A stretch of 64,000 nucleotides of DNA from Phaeobacter bryozoorum (GTDB taxonomy: Bacteria; Pseudomonadota; Alphaproteobacteria; Rhodobacterales; Rhodobacteraceae). Where the stretch lies: NCBI RefSeq assembly GCF_041893525.1, contig NZ_CP169068.1; one strand, 5' to 3'. Under the pieces are notes generated by a model. That model was not told the DNA's origin. It did no database searches and saw only the letters and a program-made list of their open reading frames with translations. Below, piece after piece: positions 39,656 through 48,988 of the stretch (the first letter of the stretch is position 1; each line of letters starts with the position of its first letter). The translations under genes and the position numbers were made by a program.

Positions 39656-40150
39656 CCGACCATAGGCCCAAATGCGTGCTGTCGTTGTTTCGCTCGTGCC
39701 GGGTGTCGGCATCTTTACTGGCGTATCATCAGCGAAGTTGGCCTGACCGGCCGACACATGCCGCCCAATAGCATACGCCAGTGGTTCTATAAGAGCCGTG
39801 GACTTGCCGATCCAATCCGCCAGCGTCGAGCGATCAATGTCGATCCCGTCGGGCTCGAAGATGCCGCTCAGGCGGTACAGCGGCAGGTGACCCACGTATT
39901 TATTGACCAACACATGCGCTAGTAGGCCCGGACCGGGATGTCCGCGCTCAATGGCCCGCCAACTGATGCCGCAGCTTCTCGATCACGGTGATTTTGCCCT
40001 CTTTCGCCGATGGCGAGACGAACCGACCCTTCTCAAGCCGCTTGCTGAACAGGCATGCGCCCTGGCCATCCCACCAGATGATCTTGATCAGATCACCGCG
40101 CGGCCCACGAAAGACAAACAGATGCCCTGCAAACGGGTCCCGCTTTAGTG
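39656..40150 (-). pseudogene. IS66 tnpB-tnpC fusion remnant
   Basis: The tnpB part (RDPFAGHLFVFRGPRGDL; GDLIKIIWWDGQGACLFSKR; SAKEGKI) runs directly into a fragment of the tnpC N-terminus (VIEKLRHQLAGH, stop). After a further deletion the tnpC middle resumes (HPGPGLLAHVLVNKYVGHL; RSTLADWIGKST; ADDTPVKMPTPGTSET) and breaks off at GRDERPCGS. Confidence 0.8.
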
Positions 40151-40554
40151 TTTGCCGGGACAGGGATCATGCACAAACGCCTCGAATGAGACGCGCCAAG
40201 GCTTTGGATCAATCCTCAATTGATGACCACCTGCGATGTCGATCTCAATCATGCTGTCGCCGGGGGTGCCATTGGACGTAAGCGTCGGGGGTTCTTCGGC
40301 AACAGGCCTGTCGACGATCTCAACTGGAAGAAAGCAAGGTGATGGGGCGGCCTGATCTTCGACGCCCTGCAGATCCGGCGCAAATTTAGCGTCACGCAAC
40401 CACTTGTGGATCAGATTGGTGTTCATCGCGTACCGCCGCACGACCTGCGCTACCGATCCCCCCGGCGTCAGATCGACACCTCCTCCTCATCCGACCAGAA
40501 ACGCTTCTGCCGACCGTTCTTACCCGCCGTATCTGCACTCAAGACGTCCACCAT
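40145..40554 (-). pseudogene. IS66 tnpA remnant
   Basis: The N-terminus (MVDVLSADTAGKNGRQKRF) ends at a stop after EEEVSI because part of the helix-turn-helix coding region is deleted. The rest (RRYAMNTNLIHKWLRDAKF; IEIDIAGGHQLRID) continues in another frame. It is inactive. Confidence 0.8.
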
Positions 40555-40648
40555 CGTTGGTGGACACTATCAACACATGCTATGAACCGTCAGAGCAGCG
40601 AGGCCGGAGTGAACCGCACCGGGTTTGCCGGAGGCTGATTTCAGTTAG

Positions 40649-41557
40649 TTACGCGGCAATGCCCTCAGTTTCCAGAGCGGTGTAGAAATTGGCCTCTGCT
40701 TCTGCCGGCGGGATGTTCCCAATGGGTTCGAGCAGGCGGCGGTTGTTGAACCAATCCACCCATTCGAGTGTTGCGTATTCCACCGCCTCGCAGTTGCGCC
40801 AAGGGCCGCGGCGGTGAATGACCTCAGCCTTGAACAAGCCGTTGATCGTCTCGGCCAGGGCATTGTCGTAACTGTCTCCGACGCTGCCGACAGAGGGCTC
40901 GATACCAGCTTCTCCCAACCGCTCTGTGTACTTGATCGACAGGTATTGGCTGCCGCGGTCGGAGTGGTGAACAAGCCCCATCGCCTTTGTCGGCCGCCGC
41001 TCGTGAACAGCCTGCTCCAGAGCATCGATAACGAACCCGGCATGCGCCGAGGTGCTGACACGCCAACCAACGATCTTGCGGGCATAGGCATCGATAACGA
41101 AGGCGACATAGGTGAACCCCTTCCAGGTGGCAACATAGGTGAAATCGCTGACCCAGAGCATGTTGGGCGCGGGCACACGGAACTGCCGGTTCACCTTGTC
41201 CAGCGGGCACGGGGCCCTTTTGTCGGGCACCGTGGTTTTGTGCGGCTTGCCCCGGATGATGCCTTGCATACCCATGCTCTTCATCAGCCGGGCGACCGTG
41301 CAGCGGGCAACAGTGAAACCCTCCCGCTGCAATTGCCGCCAGATCTTCCGCACGCCATAGACCCGCCAGTTCTCTTCGAAAATACGCAGGATCTCGGGCC
41401 GCAATGCCGCGTCACGCCGGGCACGGTCCGACAACCGGGCCGGATTGGCCCGCTTCGCCAGATGCTCGTAATACGTGGAAGGGGCAATCGGCAGGACAGT
41501 GCAGATCGGCTCGACCCCATGCTCACCGCGATGCATGTCGATAAATGACACCATCAC
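40649..41557 (-). CDS. IS3-family transposase OrfB (DDE integrase core)
   Basis: 302 residues. The catalytic triad is visible: Asp in NMLWVSDFTYVATW, Asp in VHHSDRGSQYLS and Glu in SYDNALAETINGLFK. The N-terminal HTH_21 part (YGVRKIWRQLQREG) is intact. It overlaps orfA by four bases in the -1 frame, so the full transposase is made by frameshifting in this family. Confidence 0.94.
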   Translation of the reverse strand: MMVSFIDMHRGEHGVEPICTVLPIAPSTYYEHLAKRANPARLSDRARRDAALRPEILRIFEENWRVYGVRKIWRQLQREGFTVARCTVARLMKSMGMQGIIRGKPHKTTVPDKRAPCPLDKVNRQFRVPAPNMLWVSDFTYVATWKGFTYVAFVIDAYARKIVGWRVSTSAHAGFVIDALEQAVHERRPTKAMGLVHHSDRGSQYLSIKYTERLGEAGIEPSVGSVGDSYDNALAETINGLFKAEVIHRRGPWRNCEAVEYATLEWVDWFNNRRLLEPIGNIPPAEAEANFYTALETEGIAA

Positions 41558-41877
41558 TTCGACCGGCGGTCGAGCTCCGCCATCGCAAAATACGCCGATG
41601 CCTTGCGGAGGATCTCGTTCGCCTGGCGCAGTTCGCGGTTCTCCCGCTCAAGCGCCTTCATCCTGTCGGCGACATCAGTTGGAACACCCGCCCGCTTGCC
41701 GCTGTCGACTTCCGCCTTCTTCACCCACTCATTCAGCGTGTGCGCCGAACAGCCGATCTTCGCAGAGATCGACATGATTGCCTGCCAGCGGGAACTGTGC
41801 TGGCCCTGGTTGTCCAGCACCAGACGCACCGCACGCTCGCGGACCTCAGGAGAATACTTGTTTGTTGTCTTGCTCAT
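41554..41877 (-). CDS. IS3-family transposase OrfA
   Basis: 107 residues with a helix-turn-helix (SPEVRERAVRLVLDNQGQHSS; KIGCSAHTLNEWVKKAE) and a leucine-zipper-like helix at the end (MKALERENRELRQANEIL). It starts at 41877, just inside the right inverted end. Confidence 0.93.
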   Translation of the reverse strand: MSKTTNKYSPEVRERAVRLVLDNQGQHSSRWQAIMSISAKIGCSAHTLNEWVKKAEVDSGKRAGVPTDVADRMKALERENRELRQANEILRKASAYFAMAELDRRSK

Positions 41878-41934
41878 TGTGACTTCATCCTACTCAGGAG
41901 TTGAAGCCTCCGGCAAACCCGGTGCGGTTCAGAG

Positions 41935-42257
41935 GCTTACCAAAATCCAAACGCAAACAGCGCACAGAACCCCGCCAAATGCAGGCACAGTCGCGTTGGG
42001 ATCATCAGCCGTAAAAGCTTCACGAAAACGCAAAAACAAAACCGAAAAGCAAAGCGGCCCTAAAAAAACGACGGCGTTTCAGGTCTCCTGGGTCGGCTGT
42101 TTTCGGCAGAGATATCCAGAGCAGTCAGTGCTCTGACTGGATCTTTTACCTTTTATTATAATTGAATCGTTAGACATTCTACCAAGTTGCGCTGCCGCCG
42201 CGGCCTGCGAAATGCAGGGCCAAGGAGGCTTACGAAGCAAGTGGTCAAGGATTGCCA
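41935..42257 (+). other. Intergenic region before the sugar cluster, with alternative hairpins
   Basis: 323 bases, A-rich, no gene. Two mutually exclusive stems overlap: CAGAGCA/TGCTCTG (42117-42135) and AGTCAG/CTGACT (42123-42138), the second followed by GGATCTTTTACCTTTT. A T-rich stretch downstream would suit a promoter or an attenuator ahead of the gene at 42258. Confidence 0.45.
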
Positions 42258-43448
42258 ATGTCTATGTGTTGTTCTCTGTGCCAGGGTGCGCGTCTCAACA
42301 GATTCCTGGATCTGGGGCGCCAGCCGCTCGCCAACAAATACCCAAAACCGGATGAGTTCGACAGCGAGCGATATTTCCCGCTGGAGGTCTTCTTTTGCGA
42401 GACCTGCAAGAATGTTCAGCTTGGCGAGATGGTGCCACGTACCATCATGTTCGAGGATTATTACTATCTGAGTTCGGTCAATGGCGGGCTGGTTCGCCAT
42501 TTCGAAGACCTTGCGGCCACCCTGAAGGATGCCGATTTCGTTGTTGATGTCGGATCAAACGATGGTGTTTTGTTGCGGCCGTTGAAGAGGCTTGGCGTTC
42601 GCGCGCTAGGCGTCGAACCTTCGGTGAACGTGTCCAAGATCGCAAATGACGAGGGGCTGGAGACGCTCTGTGCCTTTTTCGAGGAAACCTCGGCGAAACA
42701 GATCCTGGATCGCCACGGACCCGCCGATGTGATCGTCGCCAGCAGTGTGTTTACTCATCTTGATGCGCCGGATCAGTTCATCAGGGCAGCAGACATCCTA
42801 CTTGCCGAGACCGGGAAGCTGGTGATCGAGGTGGAGTATATCCTCAACATGGTCACTCAGGTGCAGTTCGAGCGGTTCTATCTCGACCGGATTTTCTACT
42901 ACTCGATCTCTTCGATGAAGGCGCTGTTTGGCAAACATGGCATGGTGATTGCCGGCGTCGAGCCGGTTGAGCAGCATGGCGGTTCGCTGCGCTTTACCCT
43001 GATGCGTGACACCGTGGGCATCGAAGCGCCAGACCTTGAGGACCTGATCGCGACCGAGCTCGAGGTCCTGAATTCCGATGCCTTGACCGATTTCGGTCAA
43101 CGCTGCCGGGCCTTGACCGACAAGCTGGTATCGGGGCTCAGACGTTGGCAGCAAGAGGGGATAAAGGTGGCCGGCTATGGCGCTCCCGCACGGCTATCGA
43201 CCATTACCAATTTTGGCGGCATCGATAGCGAATTGCTGCCCTTCACAATCGATGACAGCCCGCTGAAGCAGGGGCGCACTTCGCCCGGAGCGCATATTCC
43301 GGTTGTGGCTGCGTCGGAACTTGAGAGCTACCAGCCCCAGGTGCTGGTGGTCTTTGCCTATGAATATATCGACGACATTCGGAGAAAGACGGGTAACGCC
43401 TACGATTACTACATGCCTATTCCGCTTGTTGAACTCACAGCCTCCTGA
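42258..43448 (+). CDS. SAM-dependent C-methyltransferase of the sugar-modifying type
   Basis: A 396-residue protein with the three-part layout of sugar C-methyltransferases such as TylCIII/NovU. An N-terminal zinc-site-like segment has four Cys (CSLC near residue 5 and FCETCK near 49). The central SAM-binding fold has VVDVGSNDGVLLRPL and VIVASSVFTHLDAPDQF. The C-terminal domain has GYGAPARLSTITNF. It probably methylates a nucleotide-linked sugar for surface polysaccharide. ATG 42258 is chosen; a TTG six bases upstream is less likely. The next gene follows after about 20 bases. Confidence 0.85.
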   Translation: MSMCCSLCQGARLNRFLDLGRQPLANKYPKPDEFDSERYFPLEVFFCETCKNVQLGEMVPRTIMFEDYYYLSSVNGGLVRHFEDLAATLKDADFVVDVGSNDGVLLRPLKRLGVRALGVEPSVNVSKIANDEGLETLCAFFEETSAKQILDRHGPADVIVASSVFTHLDAPDQFIRAADILLAETGKLVIEVEYILNMVTQVQFERFYLDRIFYYSISSMKALFGKHGMVIAGVEPVEQHGGSLRFTLMRDTVGIEAPDLEDLIATELEVLNSDALTDFGQRCRALTDKLVSGLRRWQQEGIKVAGYGAPARLSTITNFGGIDSELLPFTIDDSPLKQGRTSPGAHIPVVAASELESYQPQVLVVFAYEYIDDIRRKTGNAYDYYMPIPLVELTAS

Positions 43449-43468
43449 TTATTAGAATGGGGACCAAA

Positions 43469-44554
43469 ATGTCTGAAGAAATTCAAAGAATTGTCGAACG
43501 CCTTGGTGCTCATGCCCATCGGTTTTCAGGAAAGACCGTCCTGCTTGCAGGCGGTGCCGGCTTCTTGGGGAAACATTTTCTAAAGGTGTTTCAGAAGCTG
43601 AACTGCGATGTTCTGAGCCAGCCCTGCCAGGTCATTTCGGTGGACAACTATATCACCGGGACCAAGAACCTGGATGAGAGCATTGAACGCGACCCCAGCA
43701 TCACGCAGGTCTGGGCCGATGTGACCCATCCGCTACCGGTGCGCGAAGACATCGACTTTATCATTCATGGCGCGGGCATCGCGTCGCCAGTCTACTACAT
43801 GCGCTATCCACTGGAGACGATCGAAAGCGCGGTTCATGGCACCCGTAACCTGCTGGATCTCGCGTCTCGCAACAAGAACCTCGAAGGTTTCTTGTTCTTC
43901 AGTTCCTCGGAAATCTACGGTGATCCTGATCCCCGAGCGGTACCGATCAAGGAAGACTACCACGGCAACGTCTCGACCGTTGGTCCGCGTGCCTGCTACG
44001 ATGAATTGAAACGCCTCGGTGAAACACTCTGTACCATCTACAATGAGCATCATGGCGTTCCGACAAAGATCGTTCGCCCGTTCAACGTCTTTGGCCCGGG
44101 CATGGGCCACAATGATCGCCGCGTGATCCCGATGTTCACCTATCAGGCGCTGAACGGCCGCACGATTCCAGTGCATGGCACGGGGCTGCAAACACGTACG
44201 TTCTGCTACATCACTGATGCGATCTACGGTTTCCTGATGACGCTTCTTGAGGGCAAACGGGGAGAGGCCTACAATATCGGCAACCCCGACAATGAAATCT
44301 CTATGAACCAGCTTGCGGCAATGTATCCAAGGCTGGTACCGGGCGCGACCTTCACCACGATCGATTATCCGGACACATATCCGGCGGGTGAACCCAACCG
44401 GCGTTGCCCGGATATCACCAAGGCCTACGAGGCCTTTGGGTATAAGTCCGAAGTTGATGTAGAGGATGGTCTGAGCAGATTCATCGACTGGGCGCGGCTT
44501 GAGCACAGCTACATCGACTATGAACCTGAGACGGCAGTGAAACTGGCCGGTTAA
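43469..44554 (+). CDS. NAD-dependent epimerase/dehydratase (extended SDR)
   Basis: A 361-residue nucleotide-sugar enzyme. The NAD loop is LLAGGAGFLGKHF and the catalytic Tyr-x3-Lys lies in CYDELKRLGE, with Ser in FSSSEIYG. The pattern RPFNVFGPGMGHND resembles UDP-glucuronate decarboxylase-type SDRs, but the substrate is not certain. ATG 43469 is preferred because a GGGGAC site sits eight bases before it; an ATG at 43457 is in frame. It is in an operon with the genes on both sides. Confidence 0.85.
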   Translation: MSEEIQRIVERLGAHAHRFSGKTVLLAGGAGFLGKHFLKVFQKLNCDVLSQPCQVISVDNYITGTKNLDESIERDPSITQVWADVTHPLPVREDIDFIIHGAGIASPVYYMRYPLETIESAVHGTRNLLDLASRNKNLEGFLFFSSSEIYGDPDPRAVPIKEDYHGNVSTVGPRACYDELKRLGETLCTIYNEHHGVPTKIVRPFNVFGPGMGHNDRRVIPMFTYQALNGRTIPVHGTGLQTRTFCYITDAIYGFLMTLLEGKRGEAYNIGNPDNEISMNQLAAMYPRLVPGATFTTIDYPDTYPAGEPNRRCPDITKAYEAFGYKSEVDVEDGLSRFIDWARLEHSYIDYEPETAVKLAG

Positions 44555-44560
44555 GGCCTC

Positions 44561-45421
44561 ATGACAACCTTGGGTTTGATCGGGCGAGGCGCTTGGGCCC
44601 GCACGATTGGCATGACACTGGATAGTCTGCCCGACGTGAACTGGCTGCCAATTACCGATCCCGGCCAACCTGTAGATGGCGTTGTCATCGCCAACAGAAG
44701 CAGGGATCACGTCACGTCGGCGCTGCCTTTTGTGGCAGCCGGCGTGCCGTGTTTCGTCGAAAAACCGCTGGCCACCTGCCTTGCGGACTTTGGTGAGCTG
44801 AAGGCCGCCGCTGATGCAGCGAAATGCCCGGTCTTTGCCGGGCACCTGCATCGGTTCAATCCAGCCGCCGAAGTCTTTTGTGCAACCCTGTCGCAGATTG
44901 GACCGGTCCAATCGGCTTCAGCCTACTGCGCCAACAACAAACCACGCGACGACACATCCGTGATCTGGGACTGGTTACCGCATCCTCTCTCTTTGGCCCG
45001 GCAGATTTTCACTAGCCCGGCAGACCATGCCAGGGCGAATAGTTTGCACGGTGGCAATCGTCCGCAGCATGTCAGGGCCGAGCTCTCCTATCAGGGAAGA
45101 AAGTTCACTCTGGAGGCCAGCTGGCGAGCATCGACGCCAGCCTTTTGCATCATCGCCAGGGGCCGCGACGCGACGCTGATCTTCGATGACAAGGCTGAGG
45201 AGAAGGTTGTACTAACGCGAGAGGGCACCAGTACACCGCTCGCCTATGGGCAGGAGCCACCGCTCACCCGCGAGCTGCGTGCCTTTGTCGATATGATCGG
45301 CGGGTGGCGCGAGAATGCCTCATCACTCAGCGCGGCAGAAGATGTCATGCGCAGCCTGGACGCGGTTGCCCGTTCCGTCAGCGAAAGGGGCGCCCGGGTG
45401 GCGATCAATTGGCCCGGCTAA
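44561..45421 (+). CDS. Gfo/Idh/MocA-family oxidoreductase
   Basis: A 286-residue NAD(P)-dependent sugar oxidoreductase. The Rossmann loop is GLIGRGAWARTIG and the family motif EKPLATCLADF (EKP) is present. The substrate is probably a nucleotide-linked or free sugar, judged from its neighbours. It lies seven bases after the SDR gene. Its last 17 bases overlap the convergent gene on the other strand. Confidence 0.85.
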   Translation: MTTLGLIGRGAWARTIGMTLDSLPDVNWLPITDPGQPVDGVVIANRSRDHVTSALPFVAAGVPCFVEKPLATCLADFGELKAAADAAKCPVFAGHLHRFNPAAEVFCATLSQIGPVQSASAYCANNKPRDDTSVIWDWLPHPLSLARQIFTSPADHARANSLHGGNRPQHVRAELSYQGRKFTLEASWRASTPAFCIIARGRDATLIFDDKAEEKVVLTREGTSTPLAYGQEPPLTRELRAFVDMIGGWRENASSLSAAEDVMRSLDAVARSVSERGARVAINWPG

Positions 45422-46424
45422 GGTGGTGATAGATCTGCGTCAGGATCTCCTGAACGCGCCTGTCCACATGGCTGGTTTCCATGGCCAGCTCATGACGGGC
45501 GATCAAACCCGCCTCGCCCTGTGTCCGGAAATGATCGTTGGCCGCCTCTGCTATGGCTCTAGGGTTCTCCAGATCACTCGGCTCAAAATAGAACAGATGC
45601 TCCTGCAGCGGCGCCAGCGCAGGTAGTTCCCTGAGGCTGGCTGGCAGGATTGGAACACCGCCGGTGATCAGCGCATCAAATACCCGGATCGGCAGATCGT
45701 CGCGCGTTGGAATGATCCAATGGCTCATATGGGCTGCCCATTCATCCAGTCGGTCCAGCTCGGTTCGATTATGATACAGCCGTGTTGCGGGCCCGACATG
45801 TTTGAAATGCGTGTTCAACCCTTCCAGCATCGCGTTGCGTTCAGGGAATTGGGGATAGACGATATGACGCCCGAGAGGTTCCGGATCCCGAACAGAGGCC
45901 AGAAGGCGACCACGGTGCTCTGTCAAAAAGGACCGGGTCCATTGGATGACCGCAGCACTGATCGGTGCGCTCATCGCCGCCGTCATCTGGGCATAGGTCT
46001 CATTGTTATGCGGATGGCATGGGACGTAAAAGTCCGACAGAAGCGCAAAGTTCACGGATTCGGTAATCTGATGATGGTTGTCGAAATCCCAGATACACAC
46101 ATGTGCACGCGGCTGATTGGCAAACATGGCCGCATACTTATTCATACCGGCCTGAATAATGTCATTACTGTTCAGAATATAGATTGTGCCAGCGTCGAAG
46201 TGGGTAATGGATTTCAGGTCGACCAGCCCAATCTGATCCGTTTTCTCCGCCTTGCCGAAAATACCGGCGCTGAGAAGAACACTGGTCTGAGGGCGTAGCT
46301 TCATTCCTTGAGAGAAAGCGCTGCGGCGTGCTTCCTTTTGCTGGTTCCATTGTGCGATCTGTTTGTTTTGGGGCGATATATGCTGCGACGAAGGATCCTG
46401 GGTCTCTTGATAAGTATGTGCCAC
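45405..46424 (-). CDS. Exostosin-like/CgeB-like glycosyltransferase (probable)
   Basis: A 339-residue soluble protein. The C-terminal half has the pattern of family-1-type glycosyltransferases acting on surface sugars: MSHWIIPTRDDLPIRVFDALITGGVPILPASL, here split by the family's usual D-x-x-x-R-x-F-D-A. An N-terminal part (VCIWDFDNHHQ) precedes it. It is probably cytoplasmic. It is convergent with, and overlaps, the Gfo/Idh gene by 17 bases, so it is not in that operon. The acceptor is unknown and the family call is by eye. Confidence 0.6.
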   Translation of the reverse strand: MAHTYQETQDPSSQHISPQNKQIAQWNQQKEARRSAFSQGMKLRPQTSVLLSAGIFGKAEKTDQIGLVDLKSITHFDAGTIYILNSNDIIQAGMNKYAAMFANQPRAHVCIWDFDNHHQITESVNFALLSDFYVPCHPHNNETYAQMTAAMSAPISAAVIQWTRSFLTEHRGRLLASVRDPEPLGRHIVYPQFPERNAMLEGLNTHFKHVGPATRLYHNRTELDRLDEWAAHMSHWIIPTRDDLPIRVFDALITGGVPILPASLRELPALAPLQEHLFYFEPSDLENPRAIAEAANDHFRTQGEAGLIARHELAMETSHVDRRVQEILTQIYHHLSRAN

Positions 46425-46708
46425 TGTTCAATCTCTCAAATAATTATCTCTACGCGCTGCCTTGCCGCCTCTGGTTGTACTTTTGCATGGCAGCATCCGC
46501 CGGCGCGTCGGTAAGGGGACCAAGACCAAAATAAGCCAATAATACTGAAAATTTCTCTAATCGGGCACTCCGCAGGCAGAATGAAGCAGTATGCCGGAAC
46601 AGGTTCGGCGCTCCTCACCCGCAGGATATCTGCAATCAACCGCAGATAAAGATCGGCAATACCGCTGGGAGCAGCCCGGGGGCATTCACGGGCGGCAGCG
46701 TCACCCGG

Positions 46709-48055
46709 TCAAGCGGCCTCCAGGCCAATGCGCAAAGCCTCAAGCAGGCTGCTGGCCTCTCCCTCACTCAGGATCAGCGGCGGCGAAAGAATGACATTTG
46801 CGCCCGAAACCCGAACCAGGGCACCGGCCTCATAGCAGGCCTCCTGGACGGCCAAGGCCCTGCGCCCGTCAAGTGGCGCTCGTGTCTGGCGATCACTCAC
46901 CAGTTCAATGGCCGTCATCAACCCATGCCCGCCACGCACATCTCCGACAATCTCGTAACGCTCCTTCAGCGCCAGACAGCCCTCGTAGAGCTGGGTGCCG
47001 CGGGCAGCAGCGGTCTCCGTCACCTTCAGCCGCTGCATTTCCGCCAGGCAGGCCAGCGCTGCGGCGGCGCCGACCGGATGGCCGGAATAGGTGTAGCCGT
47101 GGCCGATCTTGGCGTCCGGGTTATCCTCGAACACCTCGATCATCCGATCCCCCAGCATAACCGCGCCAAAGGGGAAGAACCCGTTGGTGATGGCCTTCGC
47201 GGTGCACATCATGTCGGGCTGAATGCCCCAGAGCCGGGCGCCGGACCAGGCGCCGGTGCGGCCATAGGCGGTGATCACCTCATCGGTGATCAGCAGGATA
47301 CCATGGCGATTGCAGATCTCCTGAACCATCGGGGCAAATGACTTATGGGGCGGGATGACGCCTCCGGCGCCCAGAATGGGCTCCATGATCATCGCAGCGA
47401 TCGTATTGGCCCCCTGAAACGCGATTTCATCTTCCAAAGCCGCGACGCAGAGCTGGGCAAGACGCTCGGGGTCGCTCTCATTGAATGGGTTGCGATATGT
47501 ATAGGGCGCGGGGATATGAAAACAGCCCGGCAGCAATGGTTCATAGGCCGTACGGAAATTGGCGTTTCCGTTGACCGAGGCCCCGCCGATATGGGTGCCG
47601 TGATAGCCTTTCTTGAGGCTGAGGAACTTGGTGCGGCCCGCATCGCCGCGCAGTTTGTGATATTGCCGTGCCAGCCGCAGCGCAGTCTCGACGGAATCGG
47701 AACCGCCGGAGGTGAAAAAGGCCCGGCTCAGCCCGTCAGGGGCAAAGAACCGGCTCAGCTCATAGGACAGCTCGATCGCCGCATCGTTGGAGGTGCCGCG
47801 AAAGGTCGAATAATAGGGCAGCTTATCCAGTTGCGCGGCCATGGCGTCCTTTACCGGCTGGCAGGAATAGCCCAGGTTCACATTCCACAGACCGCCCACC
47901 CCATCAATGACCCGATGACCGTCGATATCCGTGATCGACACGCCTTCGGCCTCGGTGATGATCTTCGGGGGCTGGTTGATGCTGTCCTGCGGCGAGGTCA
48001 TCGGATGCCACATCAGCCGACCGTTCTGTTCCTTGAGAAAGTTAGAATCTTTCAT
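46709..48055 (-). CDS. Class III aminotransferase (omega-amino acid/amine-pyruvate type)
   Basis: A 448-residue PLP enzyme that probably moves the amino group of an amine or omega-amino acid to pyruvate. The PLP lysine lies in CTAKAITNGFFPFGAVM, and the cofactor Asp in ILLITDEVITAYGRTG. SGGSDSVETALRLARQY is the family N-terminal signature. The ATG at 48055 is chosen because upstream codons lack homology. It overlaps the end of the IclR gene by four bases. The substrate is inferred only from neighbours, which lead to homoprotocatechuate. Confidence 0.85.
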   Translation of the reverse strand: MKDSNFLKEQNGRLMWHPMTSPQDSINQPPKIITEAEGVSITDIDGHRVIDGVGGLWNVNLGYSCQPVKDAMAAQLDKLPYYSTFRGTSNDAAIELSYELSRFFAPDGLSRAFFTSGGSDSVETALRLARQYHKLRGDAGRTKFLSLKKGYHGTHIGGASVNGNANFRTAYEPLLPGCFHIPAPYTYRNPFNESDPERLAQLCVAALEDEIAFQGANTIAAMIMEPILGAGGVIPPHKSFAPMVQEICNRHGILLITDEVITAYGRTGAWSGARLWGIQPDMMCTAKAITNGFFPFGAVMLGDRMIEVFEDNPDAKIGHGYTYSGHPVGAAAALACLAEMQRLKVTETAAARGTQLYEGCLALKERYEIVGDVRGGHGLMTAIELVSDRQTRAPLDGRRALAVQEACYEAGALVRVSGANVILSPPLILSEGEASSLLEALRIGLEAA

Positions 48056-48885
48056 GATGCGATATCCGATACATGTATGTGTGACGGGGACGGTTCTAGC
48101 GCGGTTGCCCAGGCAGCCTGCACCGCTGCGGGAACCGCGCCGCCCCAATTGCGGGTGATCTCGCGGCTGGCGGATGTGAGTTCTGTCTTGATCAGCCGCT
48201 GCTGTTGCGGTGTGACCCGTGCGGCCACGCTGGCCACCGATACCGCTCCGACAAACAGCCCGGTCTGATCGTAGAGGGGCGCCGACAGGCTATGGATCTC
48301 CGCTTCGAAACTCCGGTCTGAGCAGGCAAATCCGCTGGTGCGTGCCGCCGCGACCAATTCGTGCAGCGCCTCAGCTGTTGTTGCGGTATGGGGTGTGAAC
48401 CGATCCAGCCGGGCGAGGGCAGAGGTCATCAGGGCCTCCGGGCCAAAGGCCAGCGCGCATAGCCCCGACGCCGTCGCATGAAGCGGGAAGGTCGTGATGT
48501 CGATAATCGCCCGCGTGCCGTGCCGGGGGGATTCGCAGGACGCCAGCGCGTAGAGCGTCGTTCCCGAGAGCACTGACACATGCGCGGTCTCGCCGGTGAC
48601 CTCGGCCAGCTGCGACAGCGCCAGCTGAGCGCCCATCTCACGGGGGACGGTGGCCTCCCGCACCTGCGCCAGCTGCAGGATAGCAGGCCCCAGGCGATAG
48701 TGTTTTGTCACTGGATTCTGTTCGACAAATCCAGCGGTTTCAAGGGCCTGGAGGTGGCGGTAGGTGGTCGCCTTGTCCCGTCCCGCGATCCGGCACAGCT
48801 GCGAAAGGCCGATCTCAGGCCGGTCGGTAGAGAAGTGCGACAAGAGCGCCAGCGTTTTGGTTGCAGAGGACATGCCTTCGGTCAC
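48052..48885 (-). CDS. IclR-family transcriptional regulator
   Basis: A 277-residue regulator. The winged helix-turn-helix is near residues 20-70 (GLSQLCRIAGRDKATTYRHLQALETAGFVEQ), followed by the IclR ligand domain. The start is either GTG 48885 or ATG 48873. It is co-transcribed with the aminotransferase and divergent from the transporter genes. A perfect palindrome at 48953 between them is its probable operator. The effector is likely an aromatic acid of the pathway. Confidence 0.88.
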   Translation of the reverse strand: MTEGMSSATKTLALLSHFSTDRPEIGLSQLCRIAGRDKATTYRHLQALETAGFVEQNPVTKHYRLGPAILQLAQVREATVPREMGAQLALSQLAEVTGETAHVSVLSGTTLYALASCESPRHGTRAIIDITTFPLHATASGLCALAFGPEALMTSALARLDRFTPHTATTAEALHELVAAARTSGFACSDRSFEAEIHSLSAPLYDQTGLFVGAVSVASVAARVTPQQQRLIKTELTSASREITRNWGGAVPAAVQAAWATALEPSPSHIHVSDIAS

Positions 48886-48952
48886 CCTTCAAGCGAATTC
48901 AGAAAAAATTTGACACATGATGTTTAGCAAGGCAACCTTTTTTACGTAACGT

Positions 48953-48971
48953 CGGTTCGATATATGAACCG
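48953..48971. promoter_or_regulatory. IclR operator candidate
   Basis: CGGTTC-GATATAT-GAACCG is a perfect inverted repeat in the divergent promoter between the IclR gene and the transporter operon. IclR-family boxes are often of GGTTC/GAACC type. A TTGACA (48910-48915) upstream may be the -35 of the transporter promoter. Confidence 0.6.
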
Positions 48972-48988
48972 ATGACAGGGAGGGAAAC

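Larger units (their letters stand above)
39506..40554 (-). mobile_element. IS66 remnant, internally deleted
   Basis: Fragments of the three IS66 genes in order on the minus strand: tnpA, tnpB and part of tnpC, with deletions at their joins. It is a different decay product from the IS66 copy at 27707, since it keeps tnpA and lacks the transposase C-terminus. No inverted termini could be fixed. Confidence 0.82.
40610..41931 (-). mobile_element. Intact IS3-family insertion sequence with 3-bp target duplication
   Basis: A 1322-bp element with perfect 27-bp inverted ends (40610-40636 and 41905-41931, beginning TGAACCGCACCGGG). The direct repeat GAG flanks it at 40607-40609 and 41932-41934, as expected for IS3 transposition. 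Both orfs are open, so it may be active and recently inserted. Confidence 0.95.
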
